Assembly (NCBI RefSeq): GCF_900187385.1
Contig: NZ_FYEY01000001.1
Span: forward strand, 5,828,001 to 5,892,000
Reading direction: 5' to 3'
Origin: Streptomyces sp. 2114.4
GTDB taxonomy: Bacteria; Actinomycetota; Actinomycetes; Streptomycetales; Streptomycetaceae
Length of the DNA stretch: 64,000 nt
The notes below the pieces were generated by a model. That model did no database searches and had not been told where the DNA came from. It worked only from the letters and a program-made list of their open reading frames with translations. Shown here in pieces: positions 1 to 7,184 of this stretch. The position numbers and the translations under genes were made by a program. The stretch's first letter is position 1. Every line of letters starts with the position of its first letter.

Positions 1-622
1 GCGGCAGCGCGCCGACGCCTATGTGGACGCCAAGTTCGGGGCGTTCCAGGCCGTACTGACCAAGACACTGGAGGCGGTCGGCCGGGGCCGCGACAAACTC
101 CAGGGGGCCCGTGCGATCGATGAGCTGGGCCTCCACCTGGCCGCGCAGGGCGACCCGCAGGCCGGGCACCAGGCCGACGCCGACTATCTCGCCGGCCTGG
201 CGGGCATCGGCGCCGAGCAGGAGCAGCAGCCGCCCCAGGCGCCCCCGATGCCCCAGGCACCTCCCATGCCCCAGGCGCAACCCCAGCCCCAGGAGCACCA
301 GCAGCCCCTCCAGCCACAGCTCCAGCAGCAGGGCTACTACACCGACCCGGCGGTCTACCCGCAGCAGGACGTCTACGGCTATCAGCAGCCCCAGGAGGTC
401 CCGTACGCCCAGCAGCAGGACCCGTACGGCTACGACTGGCAGCAGGCCCAGCAGCAGGGCTACGACCCGAACGCCTACCTCCAGCAGCAGGTGCCCCAGC
501 AGCCCCAGCAGCCCCCGCACGGCCACCCCGCGCAGCCCGGCGCCCTGGACGAGACCAGCCTCTTCGACACCAGCATGATCGACCTGGACCAGCTCAGGGC
601 GTACGAAGAGGGACGCCAGTAG
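1..622 (+). CDS. Coiled-coil cell division-type protein (DivIVA/SepIVA-like), C-terminal part
   Basis: The reading frame is open from base 2 to a TAG at 620-622, so the 5' end lies outside the window and about 206 residues are visible. The first 70 or so are charged and helical, like the end of a coiled coil. The rest is strongly Gln/Pro/Tyr-rich with repeated QQ, PQ and YGY motifs, a low-complexity tail typical of actinobacterial coiled-coil septum or pole proteins. Position just upstream of yceD-rpmF-rnc agrees with the Streptomyces gene usually annotated as a cell-division initiation protein or ATP synthase B-like protein. With the N-terminal half missing, the family assignment rests mainly on context and composition. 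Confidence 0.6.
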   Translation, partial: RQRADAYVDAKFGAFQAVLTKTLEAVGRGRDKLQGARAIDELGLHLAAQGDPQAGHQADADYLAGLAGIGAEQEQQPPQAPPMPQAPPMPQAQPQPQEHQQPLQPQLQQQGYYTDPAVYPQQDVYGYQQPQEVPYAQQQDPYGYDWQQAQQQGYDPNAYLQQQVPQQPQQPPHGHPAQPGALDETSLFDTSMIDLDQLRAYEEGRQ

Positions 623-662
623 GCGGCCCCGCCCGCGGGCCGGGGAGGGGGCCGGGAGCGGA

Positions 663-692
663 TTGGGCCTATCGGGGCCCGTCCAGTATCCT
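663..692 (+). promoter_or_regulatory. Predicted vegetative promoter of yceD-rpmF-rnc
   Basis: A TTGGGC (-35) at 663-668 is separated by 18 bp from TATCCT (-10) at 687-692, about 100 bp upstream of the yceD coding region and just after the preceding gene. It would serve the yceD-rpmF pair and perhaps rnc-mutM. It is a pattern match only, with no start-site data. Confidence 0.4.
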
Positions 693-822
693 GGCTCTTC
701 GGTCGCGCGTATCTCCGCGATCTCTGCTGCCCGGATCCTGTCCCGCAGGAGTACGGACGGCACGGAAAACCCACAGAAAGCAGGAAGCCATCAACGCCCG
801 CCTCGACCACCGTTCCCCTCTC

Positions 823-1419
823 GTGTTCGACACGCGCGAGCTGGGCCGGCGTCCCGGTGCGCTCAAGAAGACTTCCCGCTCCGTCGAGGCCCCCCGGGAC
901 CTTGGCAATGAGGTCATCGGCGTGCCCGAGGGCGCACCGATCGAGCTCGACCTCCGCCTGGAATCGGTCATGGACGGGGTGCTTGTCACAGGCACCGGCC
1001 GTGCAACCGTCAAGGGGGAGTGCGTAAGGTGTCTGGAGCCGCTGGAGCGAGAGCTCGACGCGGATTTCCAGGAGATGTTCGCCTACCCCGACGCCGACGC
1101 CAGGGTCCATGAGGACGCCGGCGACGACGCCGAGGACGAGGAGGACACCCTCTTCCTCGAGGACGACCTGTTCGACCTCGAACCCGTGCTGCGTGACGCG
1201 GTGGTGCTTGCACTGCCGATGCAGCCGGTGTGCCAGGACGACTGCCCCGGCCTGTGCTCCGACTGCGGAGTGCGGCTGGCGGACGACCCGGACCACCACC
1301 ACGACGCCGTCGACATCCGTTGGGCGGCACTGCAGGGACTCGCCGGGACCGTCAAGGACGGCGAGAAGGACAACATGGGCGGCGCCGAAGCGGGCGTCGA
1401 CGAGAAGCAGGAGAAGTAG
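823..1419 (+). CDS. yceD: YceD/DUF177 family protein
   Basis: Encodes 198 residues if started at the GTG at 823. DUF177/YceD proteins sit beside rpmF in most bacteria and are linked to 23S rRNA and ribosome biogenesis. Visible features are a C-X2-C pair (C67, C70), an acidic stretch around residues 98-120 and a cysteine cluster (C137, C141, C145, C148) that could bind zinc. The stop is 2 bp from the rpmF start, so the two are translationally coupled. The GTG at 823 has no Shine-Dalgarno. The frame stays open upstream, and an ATC at 790 directly follows AGGAAG (782-787), adding residues INARLDHRSPL before it. The true start may be this non-canonical codon. Confidence 0.85.
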   Translation: MFDTRELGRRPGALKKTSRSVEAPRDLGNEVIGVPEGAPIELDLRLESVMDGVLVTGTGRATVKGECVRCLEPLERELDADFQEMFAYPDADARVHEDAGDDAEDEEDTLFLEDDLFDLEPVLRDAVVLALPMQPVCQDDCPGLCSDCGVRLADDPDHHHDAVDIRWAALQGLAGTVKDGEKDNMGGAEAGVDEKQEK

Positions 1420-1421
1420 CC

Positions 1422-1595
1422 GTGGCTGTTCCGAAGCGGAAGATGTCGCGCAGCAACACGCGCCACCGCCGGTCGCAGTGGAAGGCTGCGGTCCCCACCC
1501 TGGTGGCGTGCGAGCGCTGCCACGAGCCGAAGCAGCAGCACATCGCGTGCCCGAGCTGCGGCACCTACAACAAGCGCCAGGTCCTCGAGGTCTGA
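1422..1595 (+). CDS. rpmF: 50S ribosomal protein L32
   Basis: A 57-residue bL32 with the characteristic start MAVPKRKMSRSNTRHRR. Two C-X2-C pairs (CERC and CPSC) form the zinc ribbon, so this is the zinc-binding (C+) version. It has a GTG start 2 bp after the yceD stop and is followed closely by rnc, the conserved yceD-rpmF-rnc order. Actinomycetes often carry a second, cysteine-free L32 used under zinc starvation; none is seen here. Confidence 0.97.
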   Translation: MAVPKRKMSRSNTRHRRSQWKAAVPTLVACERCHEPKQQHIACPSCGTYNKRQVLEV

Positions 1596-1614
1596 GCGGC
1601 TGGTGACAGGCTTC

Positions 1615-2433
1615 ATGTCAGACGCCAATTCGACTTCCCGCAAACGCGGGGATGAACCGACTCCGGCGGACACGGCCTCGTCTCACACGCTTCTGGAAGG
1701 GCGGCTCGGGTACAAGCTCGAGTCCGCCCTTCTGGTGCGTGCGCTGACGCACCGCTCGTACGCATACGAGAACGGCGGTCTGCCCACCAACGAGCGGCTG
1801 GAATTCCTCGGGGATTCGGTGCTCGGCCTGGTGGTCACGGACACGCTGTACCGCATCCACCCCGATCTGCCCGAGGGCCAGCTGGCCAAGCTCCGGGCCG
1901 CGGTGGTCAACTCGCGTGCACTCGCCGAGGTGGGCCGCGGCCTCGACCTCGGTGCCTTCATCCGCCTCGGACGGGGCGAAGAGGGCACGGGCGGCCGGGA
2001 CAAGGCATCCATCCTCGCCGACACCCTCGAAGCGGTGATCGGCGCGGTCTATCTCGACCAGGGCCTCGACGCGGCCGGCGAGCTGGTGCACCGGCTCTTC
2101 GACCCGCTCATCGAGAAGTCCTCCAGCCTGGGCGCGGGCCTGGACTGGAAGACCAGCCTCCAGGAGCTCACCGCGACCGAAGGCCTCGGGGTTCCGGAGT
2201 ACTTGGTCACGGAGACCGGACCGGACCACGAGAAGACCTTTACTGCTGCCGCCCGCGTCGGTGGTGTCTCGTACGGCACCGGCACCGGCCGCAGCAAGAA
2301 GGAAGCCGAGCAGCAGGCGGCCGAATCCGCATGGCGCGAGATCCGCGCCGCGGCGGACGAGGCGGCCAAGGTGGCCGAGGCGGCCAAGGCGGCAGAGCCC
2401 GCCGAGACCGTCCCGGAGGACACCGTCGGCTAG
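1615..2433 (+). CDS. rnc: Ribonuclease III (AbsB-type)
   Basis: About 272 residues from the ATG at 1615. It is a double-strand-specific endoribonuclease that processes rRNA precursors and controls mRNA stability. In S. coelicolor the same gene (absB) globally affects antibiotic production. The signature NERLEFLGDS (residues 59-68) supplies catalytic acidic residues, with D136 and E139 in ADTLEAVIGAVYLD. A dsRNA-binding domain occupies roughly residues 170-245, followed by a low-complexity Ala/Glu tail. A GTG at 1603 is an alternative start that would add four residues. The ATG was preferred because ACAGG lies 4 bp upstream, but neither Shine-Dalgarno is strong. Confidence 0.95.
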   Translation: MSDANSTSRKRGDEPTPADTASSHTLLEGRLGYKLESALLVRALTHRSYAYENGGLPTNERLEFLGDSVLGLVVTDTLYRIHPDLPEGQLAKLRAAVVNSRALAEVGRGLDLGAFIRLGRGEEGTGGRDKASILADTLEAVIGAVYLDQGLDAAGELVHRLFDPLIEKSSSLGAGLDWKTSLQELTATEGLGVPEYLVTETGPDHEKTFTAAARVGGVSYGTGTGRSKKEAEQQAAESAWREIRAAADEAAKVAEAAKAAEPAETVPEDTVG

Positions 2434-2603
2434 CCGTACGGCGCACGCCTTTGCGGCGCGGCACCCCACCCCCGTTGCGCTTCGGCGCACCGGGGGTCCT
2501 TCTTGTCCCAAGCCCCGTGCGCGCGGTGCCGGGCGGGCGCCTGGGCCCCCGGAGGGGAGAGGTACGCTGCGGCTGTCGTCCCCCAGTTGCCCCAAGGAGT
2601 CCC

Positions 2604-3530
2604 GTGCCCGAGCTGCCCGAGGTCGAGGTCGTACGCCGCGGACTGGAGCGCTGGGTCAGCGGCCGTACGATCGACGAGGTCGAGGTGCGGCACCCGCGCG
2701 CGATCCGCCGGCACACAGCCGGTGCGGCCGATTTCGCGGCCCGGCTCATGGGTCTGCGGCTCGGCGCGGCACGCCGGCGCGGCAAGTACCTCTGGCTCCC
2801 GGTGACCGGCGGGGGCCCGGCCGCCCAGACCGCCGCCGAAGGCCTTCCCCCGAGGGTCACACCGTCCGTCACCCACGGCCTGGCGATCCTCGCCCACCTC
2901 GGGATGAGCGGCCAGTTGCTCGTCCAGCCGCAGGGCGCCCCGGACGAGAAGCATCTGCGGATCCGGCTCCGCTTCGCCGACGACCTCGGCACCGAACTCC
3001 GCTTCGTCGACCAGCGCACCTTCGGCGGCCTCTCGCTGCACGACACCGTCCCCGGCGACGCCGACCACCTCCCCGACGTGATCGCGCACATCGCCCGCGA
3101 CCCGCTCGACGATGCCTTCGACGACACCGCCTTCCACGACGCGCTGCGCCGTCGCCGCACCACCATCAAACGGGCGCTGCTCGACCAGACGCTGATCAGC
3201 GGCGTCGGCAACATCTACGCGGACGAGGCGCTGTGGCGCAGCAAGCTCCACTACGAGCGGCCGACCGCCACCTTCACCCGCCCGCGCACCGCCGAACTGC
3301 TCGGCCACGTACGGGAGGTGATGGATGCCGCGCTCGCCGTCGGCGGCACCAGCTTCGACAGCCTCTATGTCAACGTCAACGGGGAGTCCGGCTACTTCGA
3401 CCGCTCCCTGGACGCCTACGGCCGCGAGGACGAACCCTGCCGCCGCTGCGGTACCCCGATCCGCCGCCGTCCCTGGATGAACCGGTCCAGCTACTTCTGC
3501 CCCCGCTGCCAGCGGCCGCCGCGCGGCTGA
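2604..3530 (+). CDS. mutM: Formamidopyrimidine-DNA glycosylase
   Basis: Encodes 308 residues. Base-excision repair enzyme removing 8-oxoguanine and FaPy lesions, with AP-lyase activity. The start is fixed by the obligatory N-terminus MPELPEVEVVRRGLE, in which Pro2 becomes the catalytic N-terminal nucleophile and Glu3 acts as a general acid. A GTG start is preceded by AAGGAGT. The C-terminus carries the zinc finger with C279, C282, C299 and C302. A short Pro/Ala-rich insert around residues 70-85 is typical of actinobacterial members. It lies 170 bp downstream of rnc on the same strand, as in other Streptomyces. Confidence 0.95.
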   Translation: MPELPEVEVVRRGLERWVSGRTIDEVEVRHPRAIRRHTAGAADFAARLMGLRLGAARRRGKYLWLPVTGGGPAAQTAAEGLPPRVTPSVTHGLAILAHLGMSGQLLVQPQGAPDEKHLRIRLRFADDLGTELRFVDQRTFGGLSLHDTVPGDADHLPDVIAHIARDPLDDAFDDTAFHDALRRRRTTIKRALLDQTLISGVGNIYADEALWRSKLHYERPTATFTRPRTAELLGHVREVMDAALAVGGTSFDSLYVNVNGESGYFDRSLDAYGREDEPCRRCGTPIRRRPWMNRSSYFCPRCQRPPRG

Positions 3531-3557
3531 ACCCGGCGGGCCGGCGCGGTCGCCGGC

Positions 3558-3983
3558 TCAGCCCGCGGGGTGCCGGGCGTCATAGCGCTCCCGGGCCTCG
3601 AGCACCTGCGGCATCCGGTCCTCCACCAGGGCGATCAGCAGCTGCAGCTGGCGGGCGACCTGGTGGCCCAGTGGTGTCAGCGCGTAATCCACCCGGGGCG
3701 GGTTGGTCTGCTGCGCCTCGCGGTGGACGAGTCCGTCCCGCTCCAGTGCGTGCAGCGTCTGGGCCAGCATCTTCTCGCTCACCCCTTGCACCCGGCGGCG
3801 CAGTTCGTTGAAGCGGAAGGTGCCGTCGAGCAGTGCGCCCAGCGTCAGGCTGCCCCATCGGTCGGTGACGTGCTTGAGCGCGTCACGGGAGGGACAGTCG
3901 CGCGCGAAAACGTCATAGGCCAGGTCGTCCGCACAGTCGGCGGGCGGCTCCTCGGCCGTTTCGGCAGGGTCCTCGGTCGCCAT
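3558..3983 (-). CDS. HxlR-family winged-helix transcriptional regulator
   Basis: A 141-residue protein with the HxlR core: C30 in ARDCPSRDAL, then the winged helix ending in VDYALTPLG. In several HxlR proteins (HypR, QorR) the corresponding cysteine senses oxidants or electrophiles, so redox control is plausible here. It is divergent from a WrbA-type flavoprotein gene, with only 138 bp between starts and an inverted repeat inside. This arrangement strongly suggests that the regulator controls its neighbour and itself. The first 20 residues are acidic and variable. The inducing signal is inferred from the family. Confidence 0.85.
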   Translation of the reverse strand: MATEDPAETAEEPPADCADDLAYDVFARDCPSRDALKHVTDRWGSLTLGALLDGTFRFNELRRRVQGVSEKMLAQTLHALERDGLVHREAQQTNPPRVDYALTPLGHQVARQLQLLIALVEDRMPQVLEARERYDARHPAG

Positions 3984-4005
3984 ACCGACACCATACCCCC
4001 GCACA

Positions 4006-4043
4006 GCGCTAACCAATGGATTGCGCTTTCTAAAAGTTAGTGC
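4006..4043. promoter_or_regulatory. Putative HxlR operator, inverted repeat in divergent promoter region
   Basis: GCGCTAAC at 4006-4013 pairs with GTTAGTGC at 4036-4043 (7 of 8 positions), centred about 4024 in an A/T-rich patch that stands out in this GC-rich region. It lies between the divergent hxlR-type and flavoprotein starts, where an autoregulatory operator is expected. A nested CTTT/AAAG symmetry is also present. Binding is inferred. Confidence 0.45.
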
Positions 4044-4121
4044 TTTTCTTCTCCCATCACACCCCGACGTCCCCGGGCGCCGACCGTCCCGGGGTGTCGT
4101 TGACCCTGAGGAGAGACCGCC

Positions 4122-4727
4122 GTGACCAGCTCCGCCCTGCCCGCCCCCGTTGTCTCCGTCGCCTGCCACTCCGGCTTCGGCCACACCGCCGTACTGGCCG
4201 AGGCCGTCCGCGCCGCTGCCGCCGGGGCGGGGGCCACCGTCCACCTGATCAAGGTCGACGAGATCACCGAGGCCCAGTGGGATCAGCTCGATGCCTCCGA
4301 CGCGATCGTCTTCGGTTCGCCGACCTACATGGGGACGGCCTCCGGGGCGTTCCACACCTTCGCCGAGGCGACCGCCAAGCGCTGGGCGACCCGTGCCTGG
4401 CAGGACAAGCTCGCGGCCGGTTTCACCAACTCCGCCTCCAAGAGCGGGGACAAGCTGCACACCCTGCAGTTCTTCACGGTGCTCGCCGCCCAGCACGGCA
4501 TGAGCTGGGTCAGCCTCAACCTGCTCCCCGGCTGGAACTCCTCCACCGCCTCGGAGAACGACCTCAACCGGCTCGGCTTCTTCCTGGGGGCGGGCGCGCA
4601 GTCCGACAACGACCAGGGCGCGGAGGCGGTCCACAAGGCCGATATCGCCACCGCTGAACACCTCGGACGCCGTATCGCCGAGCAGGCCCGCATCTTCGCC
4701 GCGGGCCGCGCCGCCGTCGCTGCCTGA
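4122..4727 (+). CDS. WrbA/NADPH-dependent FMN reductase-type flavoprotein
   Basis: A 201-residue flavodoxin-fold protein. The FMN phosphate loop is near the N-terminus (SGFGHTAVLA, about residues 17-26), and VFGSPTYMGTASG (about 67-79) matches the WrbA FMN-binding loop. Such enzymes transfer two electrons from NAD(P)H to quinones or related acceptors and protect against redox cycling. The GTG start follows a strong GAGGAGAG. It is divergent from the HxlR regulator, so a quinone- or electrophile-induced detoxification role is likely, though the substrate is unknown. A long hairpin lies just downstream. Confidence 0.85.
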   Translation: MTSSALPAPVVSVACHSGFGHTAVLAEAVRAAAAGAGATVHLIKVDEITEAQWDQLDASDAIVFGSPTYMGTASGAFHTFAEATAKRWATRAWQDKLAAGFTNSASKSGDKLHTLQFFTVLAAQHGMSWVSLNLLPGWNSSTASENDLNRLGFFLGAGAQSDNDQGAEAVHKADIATAEHLGRRIAEQARIFAAGRAAVAA

Positions 4728-4808
4728 CCGGCGCGCGGGGACGCAAGCCCTGCGGTCCTCGCGTGCGAGACGCCCGCGAGGCCCGCACGCCCGCGGCTCC
4801 CGCACAGG

Positions 4809-4858
4809 GAGACGCCCGCGCCGCCCCGTGATCCGTCACGGGGCGGCGCGGGCGTCTC
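4809..4858. terminator. Bidirectional terminator, perfect 23-bp stem
   Basis: A perfect inverted repeat with arms at 4809-4831 and 4836-4858 and a TCCG loop lies between the convergent flavoprotein and CAP-domain genes. There is no clear T-tract, as is common in Streptomyces, but the stem is exceptionally long and stable. Confidence 0.85.
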
Positions 4859-4906
4859 ATGCCGTCGGGGTTGTCCCAGCCCGGCCGGGCGTCGTCCGTC
4901 CGGGCC

Positions 4907-5836
4907 TCAGAAGCCGAAGTCCTGCGTCCACCACGGGCCGCCCGGCCCGGCATGGGCGCCGACGCCGAGGGTCTTGTACTCGCAGTTGAGGATGTTGGCG
5001 CGGTGGCCGGGGCTGTTCATCCAGGAGTCCATCACGGCCTGGGCGGTGGCCTGGCCGCGGGCTATGTCCTCGCCGCCCAGGTCGTCGATGCCCGCGTCAC
5101 GGGCGCGGTCCCAGGGCGTGTCGCCGTCCGGGTCGGCGTGGTCGAAGAAGCCACGCCGGGCCATGTCGTCACTGAACTGCTGTGCGAGCCCCGCCAGTTC
5201 CTTGTCCGCCGTGACGGGGGAGCAGCCGGCCCGGGCGCGCTCCTGGTTGACCAGGGACAGGACCTGGGCCTCGGCGGATGACTGGGTATCGGTGGCCTTC
5301 GACGGAGCCGCGCCGCGGGCGGGCGTGGCTGACGACGGCCGCTCGGCGGGCCCGGCGGACCGGCGGGCCCCGGACTTCCCGGGGGAGGCGGCCGTCCGGT
5401 GTGGAGAGGGGGACGTCGAGGGGGTGGTGGGGGAGGAGGGACGGCCGGTGCCGGGGGCCGTGGCGCGGGCGCTGCCGCGGCCGGCCTGTTCCGTGGCACG
5501 GTCGGACGGGGATGCCGACCCGCCGCCCAGCGGCTCGGTGGCCTCCGGCAGCGCGCCGGCCCGTCCCCGGTCCCCCTGGTCGCCGCCTGTCCCCCCGTCG
5601 AACTGGCCGTGGCCCGGGATCAGTCCGGAGGCGGCCGCGACGGCTCCCATCGCCATCACCGCGGAGGCGCCGAGCAGTCCGGTGCGTACGGGGGCCCGCC
5701 CGCGACGCGGGGCCGCGCGACGTCCACGGCGCAGACCCTCGGCGGACGGGCCCGGGTACCCTGCCGGCGGTGCGTCAACAGGTCCCGCACCAGGGGCGTC
5801 GGGGACTGGGGGAGCAGAGCGTCGATGGCGGCCCAT
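4907..5836 (-). CDS. CAP/SCP-domain secreted or membrane-anchored protein
   Basis: Encodes 309 residues from the ATG at 5836, which has AAGGAAG 7 bp upstream. The N-terminus is Arg/Pro-rich, followed by a hydrophobic segment (about residues 52-70) that acts as a signal anchor or long signal peptide. Residues 75-180 are a Ser/Thr/Pro/Ala-rich linker. The C-terminal 125 residues form a CAP domain, with LVNQERARAGC, a central HADPDG, SWMNSPGHRANIL and a final WTQDFGF. Bacterial CAP proteins are extracytoplasmic and of uncertain function. In Streptomyces they are often expressed with cell-wall remodelling proteins. A TTG at 5863 is a less likely start. Confidence 0.88.
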   Translation of the reverse strand: MGRHRRSAPPVPDAPGAGPVDAPPAGYPGPSAEGLRRGRRAAPRRGRAPVRTGLLGASAVMAMGAVAAASGLIPGHGQFDGGTGGDQGDRGRAGALPEATEPLGGGSASPSDRATEQAGRGSARATAPGTGRPSSPTTPSTSPSPHRTAASPGKSGARRSAGPAERPSSATPARGAAPSKATDTQSSAEAQVLSLVNQERARAGCSPVTADKELAGLAQQFSDDMARRGFFDHADPDGDTPWDRARDAGIDDLGGEDIARGQATAQAVMDSWMNSPGHRANILNCEYKTLGVGAHAGPGGPWWTQDFGF

Positions 5837-5916
5837 CTGCTGTCTTCCTTCCCCCGGGTACAAGCACCGGCTCCACGGGAGCGGCTAACGCCGCAAAGCT
5901 TCTTGGGCGTCAAGAC

Positions 5917-5938
5917 GGCTCACCCATAAGAGTGAGCC
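5917..5938. repeat. Inverted repeat in the leader between CAP-protein and acylphosphatase genes
   Basis: GGCTCAC (5917-5923) and GTGAGCC (5932-5938) form a 7-bp perfect stem with an 8-base loop. It lies about 80-100 bp upstream of the minus-strand CAP gene and about 80 bp upstream of acyP. It could be an operator or part of a structured leader of the CAP gene. Confidence 0.4.
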
Positions 5939-6015
5939 TCGCTTGTCGGGGGACTGTACGCCATGACGGAGGGGCAGAAGTGACTGCTGAGCAATTGGCC
6001 AGTTAGCGTGCACAC

Positions 6016-6297
6016 ATGAACGAAGATGTCCGTGTGACCGCCTGGGTGCGTGGTCAAGTCCAAGGCGTCGGGTTCCGTTGGTTCACCCGGGCCAACGCCC
6101 TTCGCATCGGCGAACTCTCCGGATTTGCGGTCAATCTCGGTGACGGCCGTGTCCAGGTGGTCGCCGAGGGCCCGAAGGATCACTGCGACGCGTTGCTGGA
6201 CTGGCTCCGCACCGGAGACACGCCCGGGCGGGTCGACGGAGTCACTGAGATATGGGACACGCCCCGCGGCGGTTACGACGGCTTCGAAATCCGCTGA
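6016..6297 (+). CDS. acyP: Acylphosphatase
   Basis: A 93-residue enzyme of the classical acylphosphatase family, which hydrolyses carboxyl-phosphate bonds. The signature GQVQGVGFRWFT includes the phosphate-binding Arg21, and the catalytic Asn is N40 in GFAVNLGDG. Full length for the family. It sits upstream of smc, as in other Streptomyces. No strong Shine-Dalgarno precedes the ATG, so transcription could start close to it. Confidence 0.95.
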   Translation: MNEDVRVTAWVRGQVQGVGFRWFTRANALRIGELSGFAVNLGDGRVQVVAEGPKDHCDALLDWLRTGDTPGRVDGVTEIWDTPRGGYDGFEIR

Positions 6298-6680
6298 GCG
6301 GGTCCGCCGGAACCGCCCCCGCGGCCGTCACGGGCGATCTTGCCAAGGCGTCCTTGTCGGCTGCTCACAGGAGATAAGGCCTGGTGGTTGCCAATCCGGC
6401 CGACCCGTGCAAGGCTGCCGCTGTACGGATGATCTCTACGCCCCCGCGGGACCTTTCTGGGGAGTCGGCGCAGCGCCCTCGCGGCCGCGCACTCTCAGGT
6501 GCCCGAGGATACGGGGCGTGATCGTGTTGACCGTCAAACCGTTTGGTGAGACTCTGGAATCCCCGCGCACCTTAGCTGTTTGGCATTGAGTACACGCAGA
6601 GAATGACAAGCACCGCGGGTGCGAATCCCTCACGACCCACACCGCTTCGGTCGGTCACTCATTGTGGAGGACCATCCATC
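6298..6680. other. 383-bp intergenic region, no gene recognised
   Basis: No coding signal on either strand. A TTGACC at 6527-6532 followed 15 bp later by GAGACT is a weak promoter candidate for the small coiled-coil gene downstream. GTGGAGG just before 6681 is that gene's ribosome binding site. Confidence 0.4.
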
Positions 6681-6884
6681 ATGGCAAAGGCGCTTCTCGG
6701 TTACGTCGGCGGCTCCGACCCTCGAGTCCTCTCCGAGATGCGACGGCTTCAGCAGCGCGTCCAAGACCTTGAATCCGAACTTATTCGGATGCAGGCCGAA
6801 AACGACATGCTGTCCGCTGCCGCACGTCGCGACGACTCGATGCTCGACATCGACGTACCCCAGGCGGAGCCCGCGCTCACCTGA
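6681..6884 (+). CDS. Small conserved coiled-coil protein
   Basis: A 67-residue protein starting MAKALLGYVGGSDPRVLSEM, with heptad-like leucines through about residues 20-48 (MRRLQQRVQDLESELIRMQ), so a short dimeric coiled coil is likely. It ends with an acidic tail. I recall near-identical small proteins beside smc in other Streptomyces but know of no function. The ATG at 6681 was chosen because GTGGAGG lies about 12-18 bp upstream and the conserved sequence begins there. The frame extends 26 codons further up to a weaker start at 6603. A TTCG-loop terminator follows. Confidence 0.8.
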   Translation: MAKALLGYVGGSDPRVLSEMRRLQQRVQDLESELIRMQAENDMLSAAARRDDSMLDIDVPQAEPALT

Positions 6885-6950
6885 CCCCCACCTCAGGGCC
6901 GGTAGGGCTGCTCGCCAGCCGCTTGAGGCACCGCTCTCTTCAAGATCTGC

Positions 6951-6972
6951 AAGGGACGCTTCGGCGTCCCTT
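6951..6972 (+). terminator. Intrinsic terminator with TTCG tetraloop
   Basis: AAGGGACGC (6951-6959), loop TTCG and GCGTCCCTT (6964-6972) form a perfect 9-bp stem, followed by CGTCGTTT. It lies 66 bp after the small coiled-coil gene and isolates it from smc. Confidence 0.8.
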
Positions 6973-7184
6973 CGTCGTTTCCGGCTCTTTCGATTTGCGG
7001 CCTATTCGGACCTTCCGGCCACTTCAGCAGTGCCGCCCCTCCCTTACCGCATGATGTGCCCTGCGCTTTCGGCGATGAAACCGAAAATGAACGGTGCGGT
7101 ATACCCGGGGGCCGTACGGGTGGGTGATCGGCGCCGGAATGTTGGGAGTCGTCCCCCGATGGGCGGCCGGTAGAGTCCCACGGC

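Noticed and set aside
2261..3811. 516-codon frame overlapping rnc end and mutM
   Set aside because: Alternative frame of the mutM region; Arg/Pro/Ala-rich shadow.
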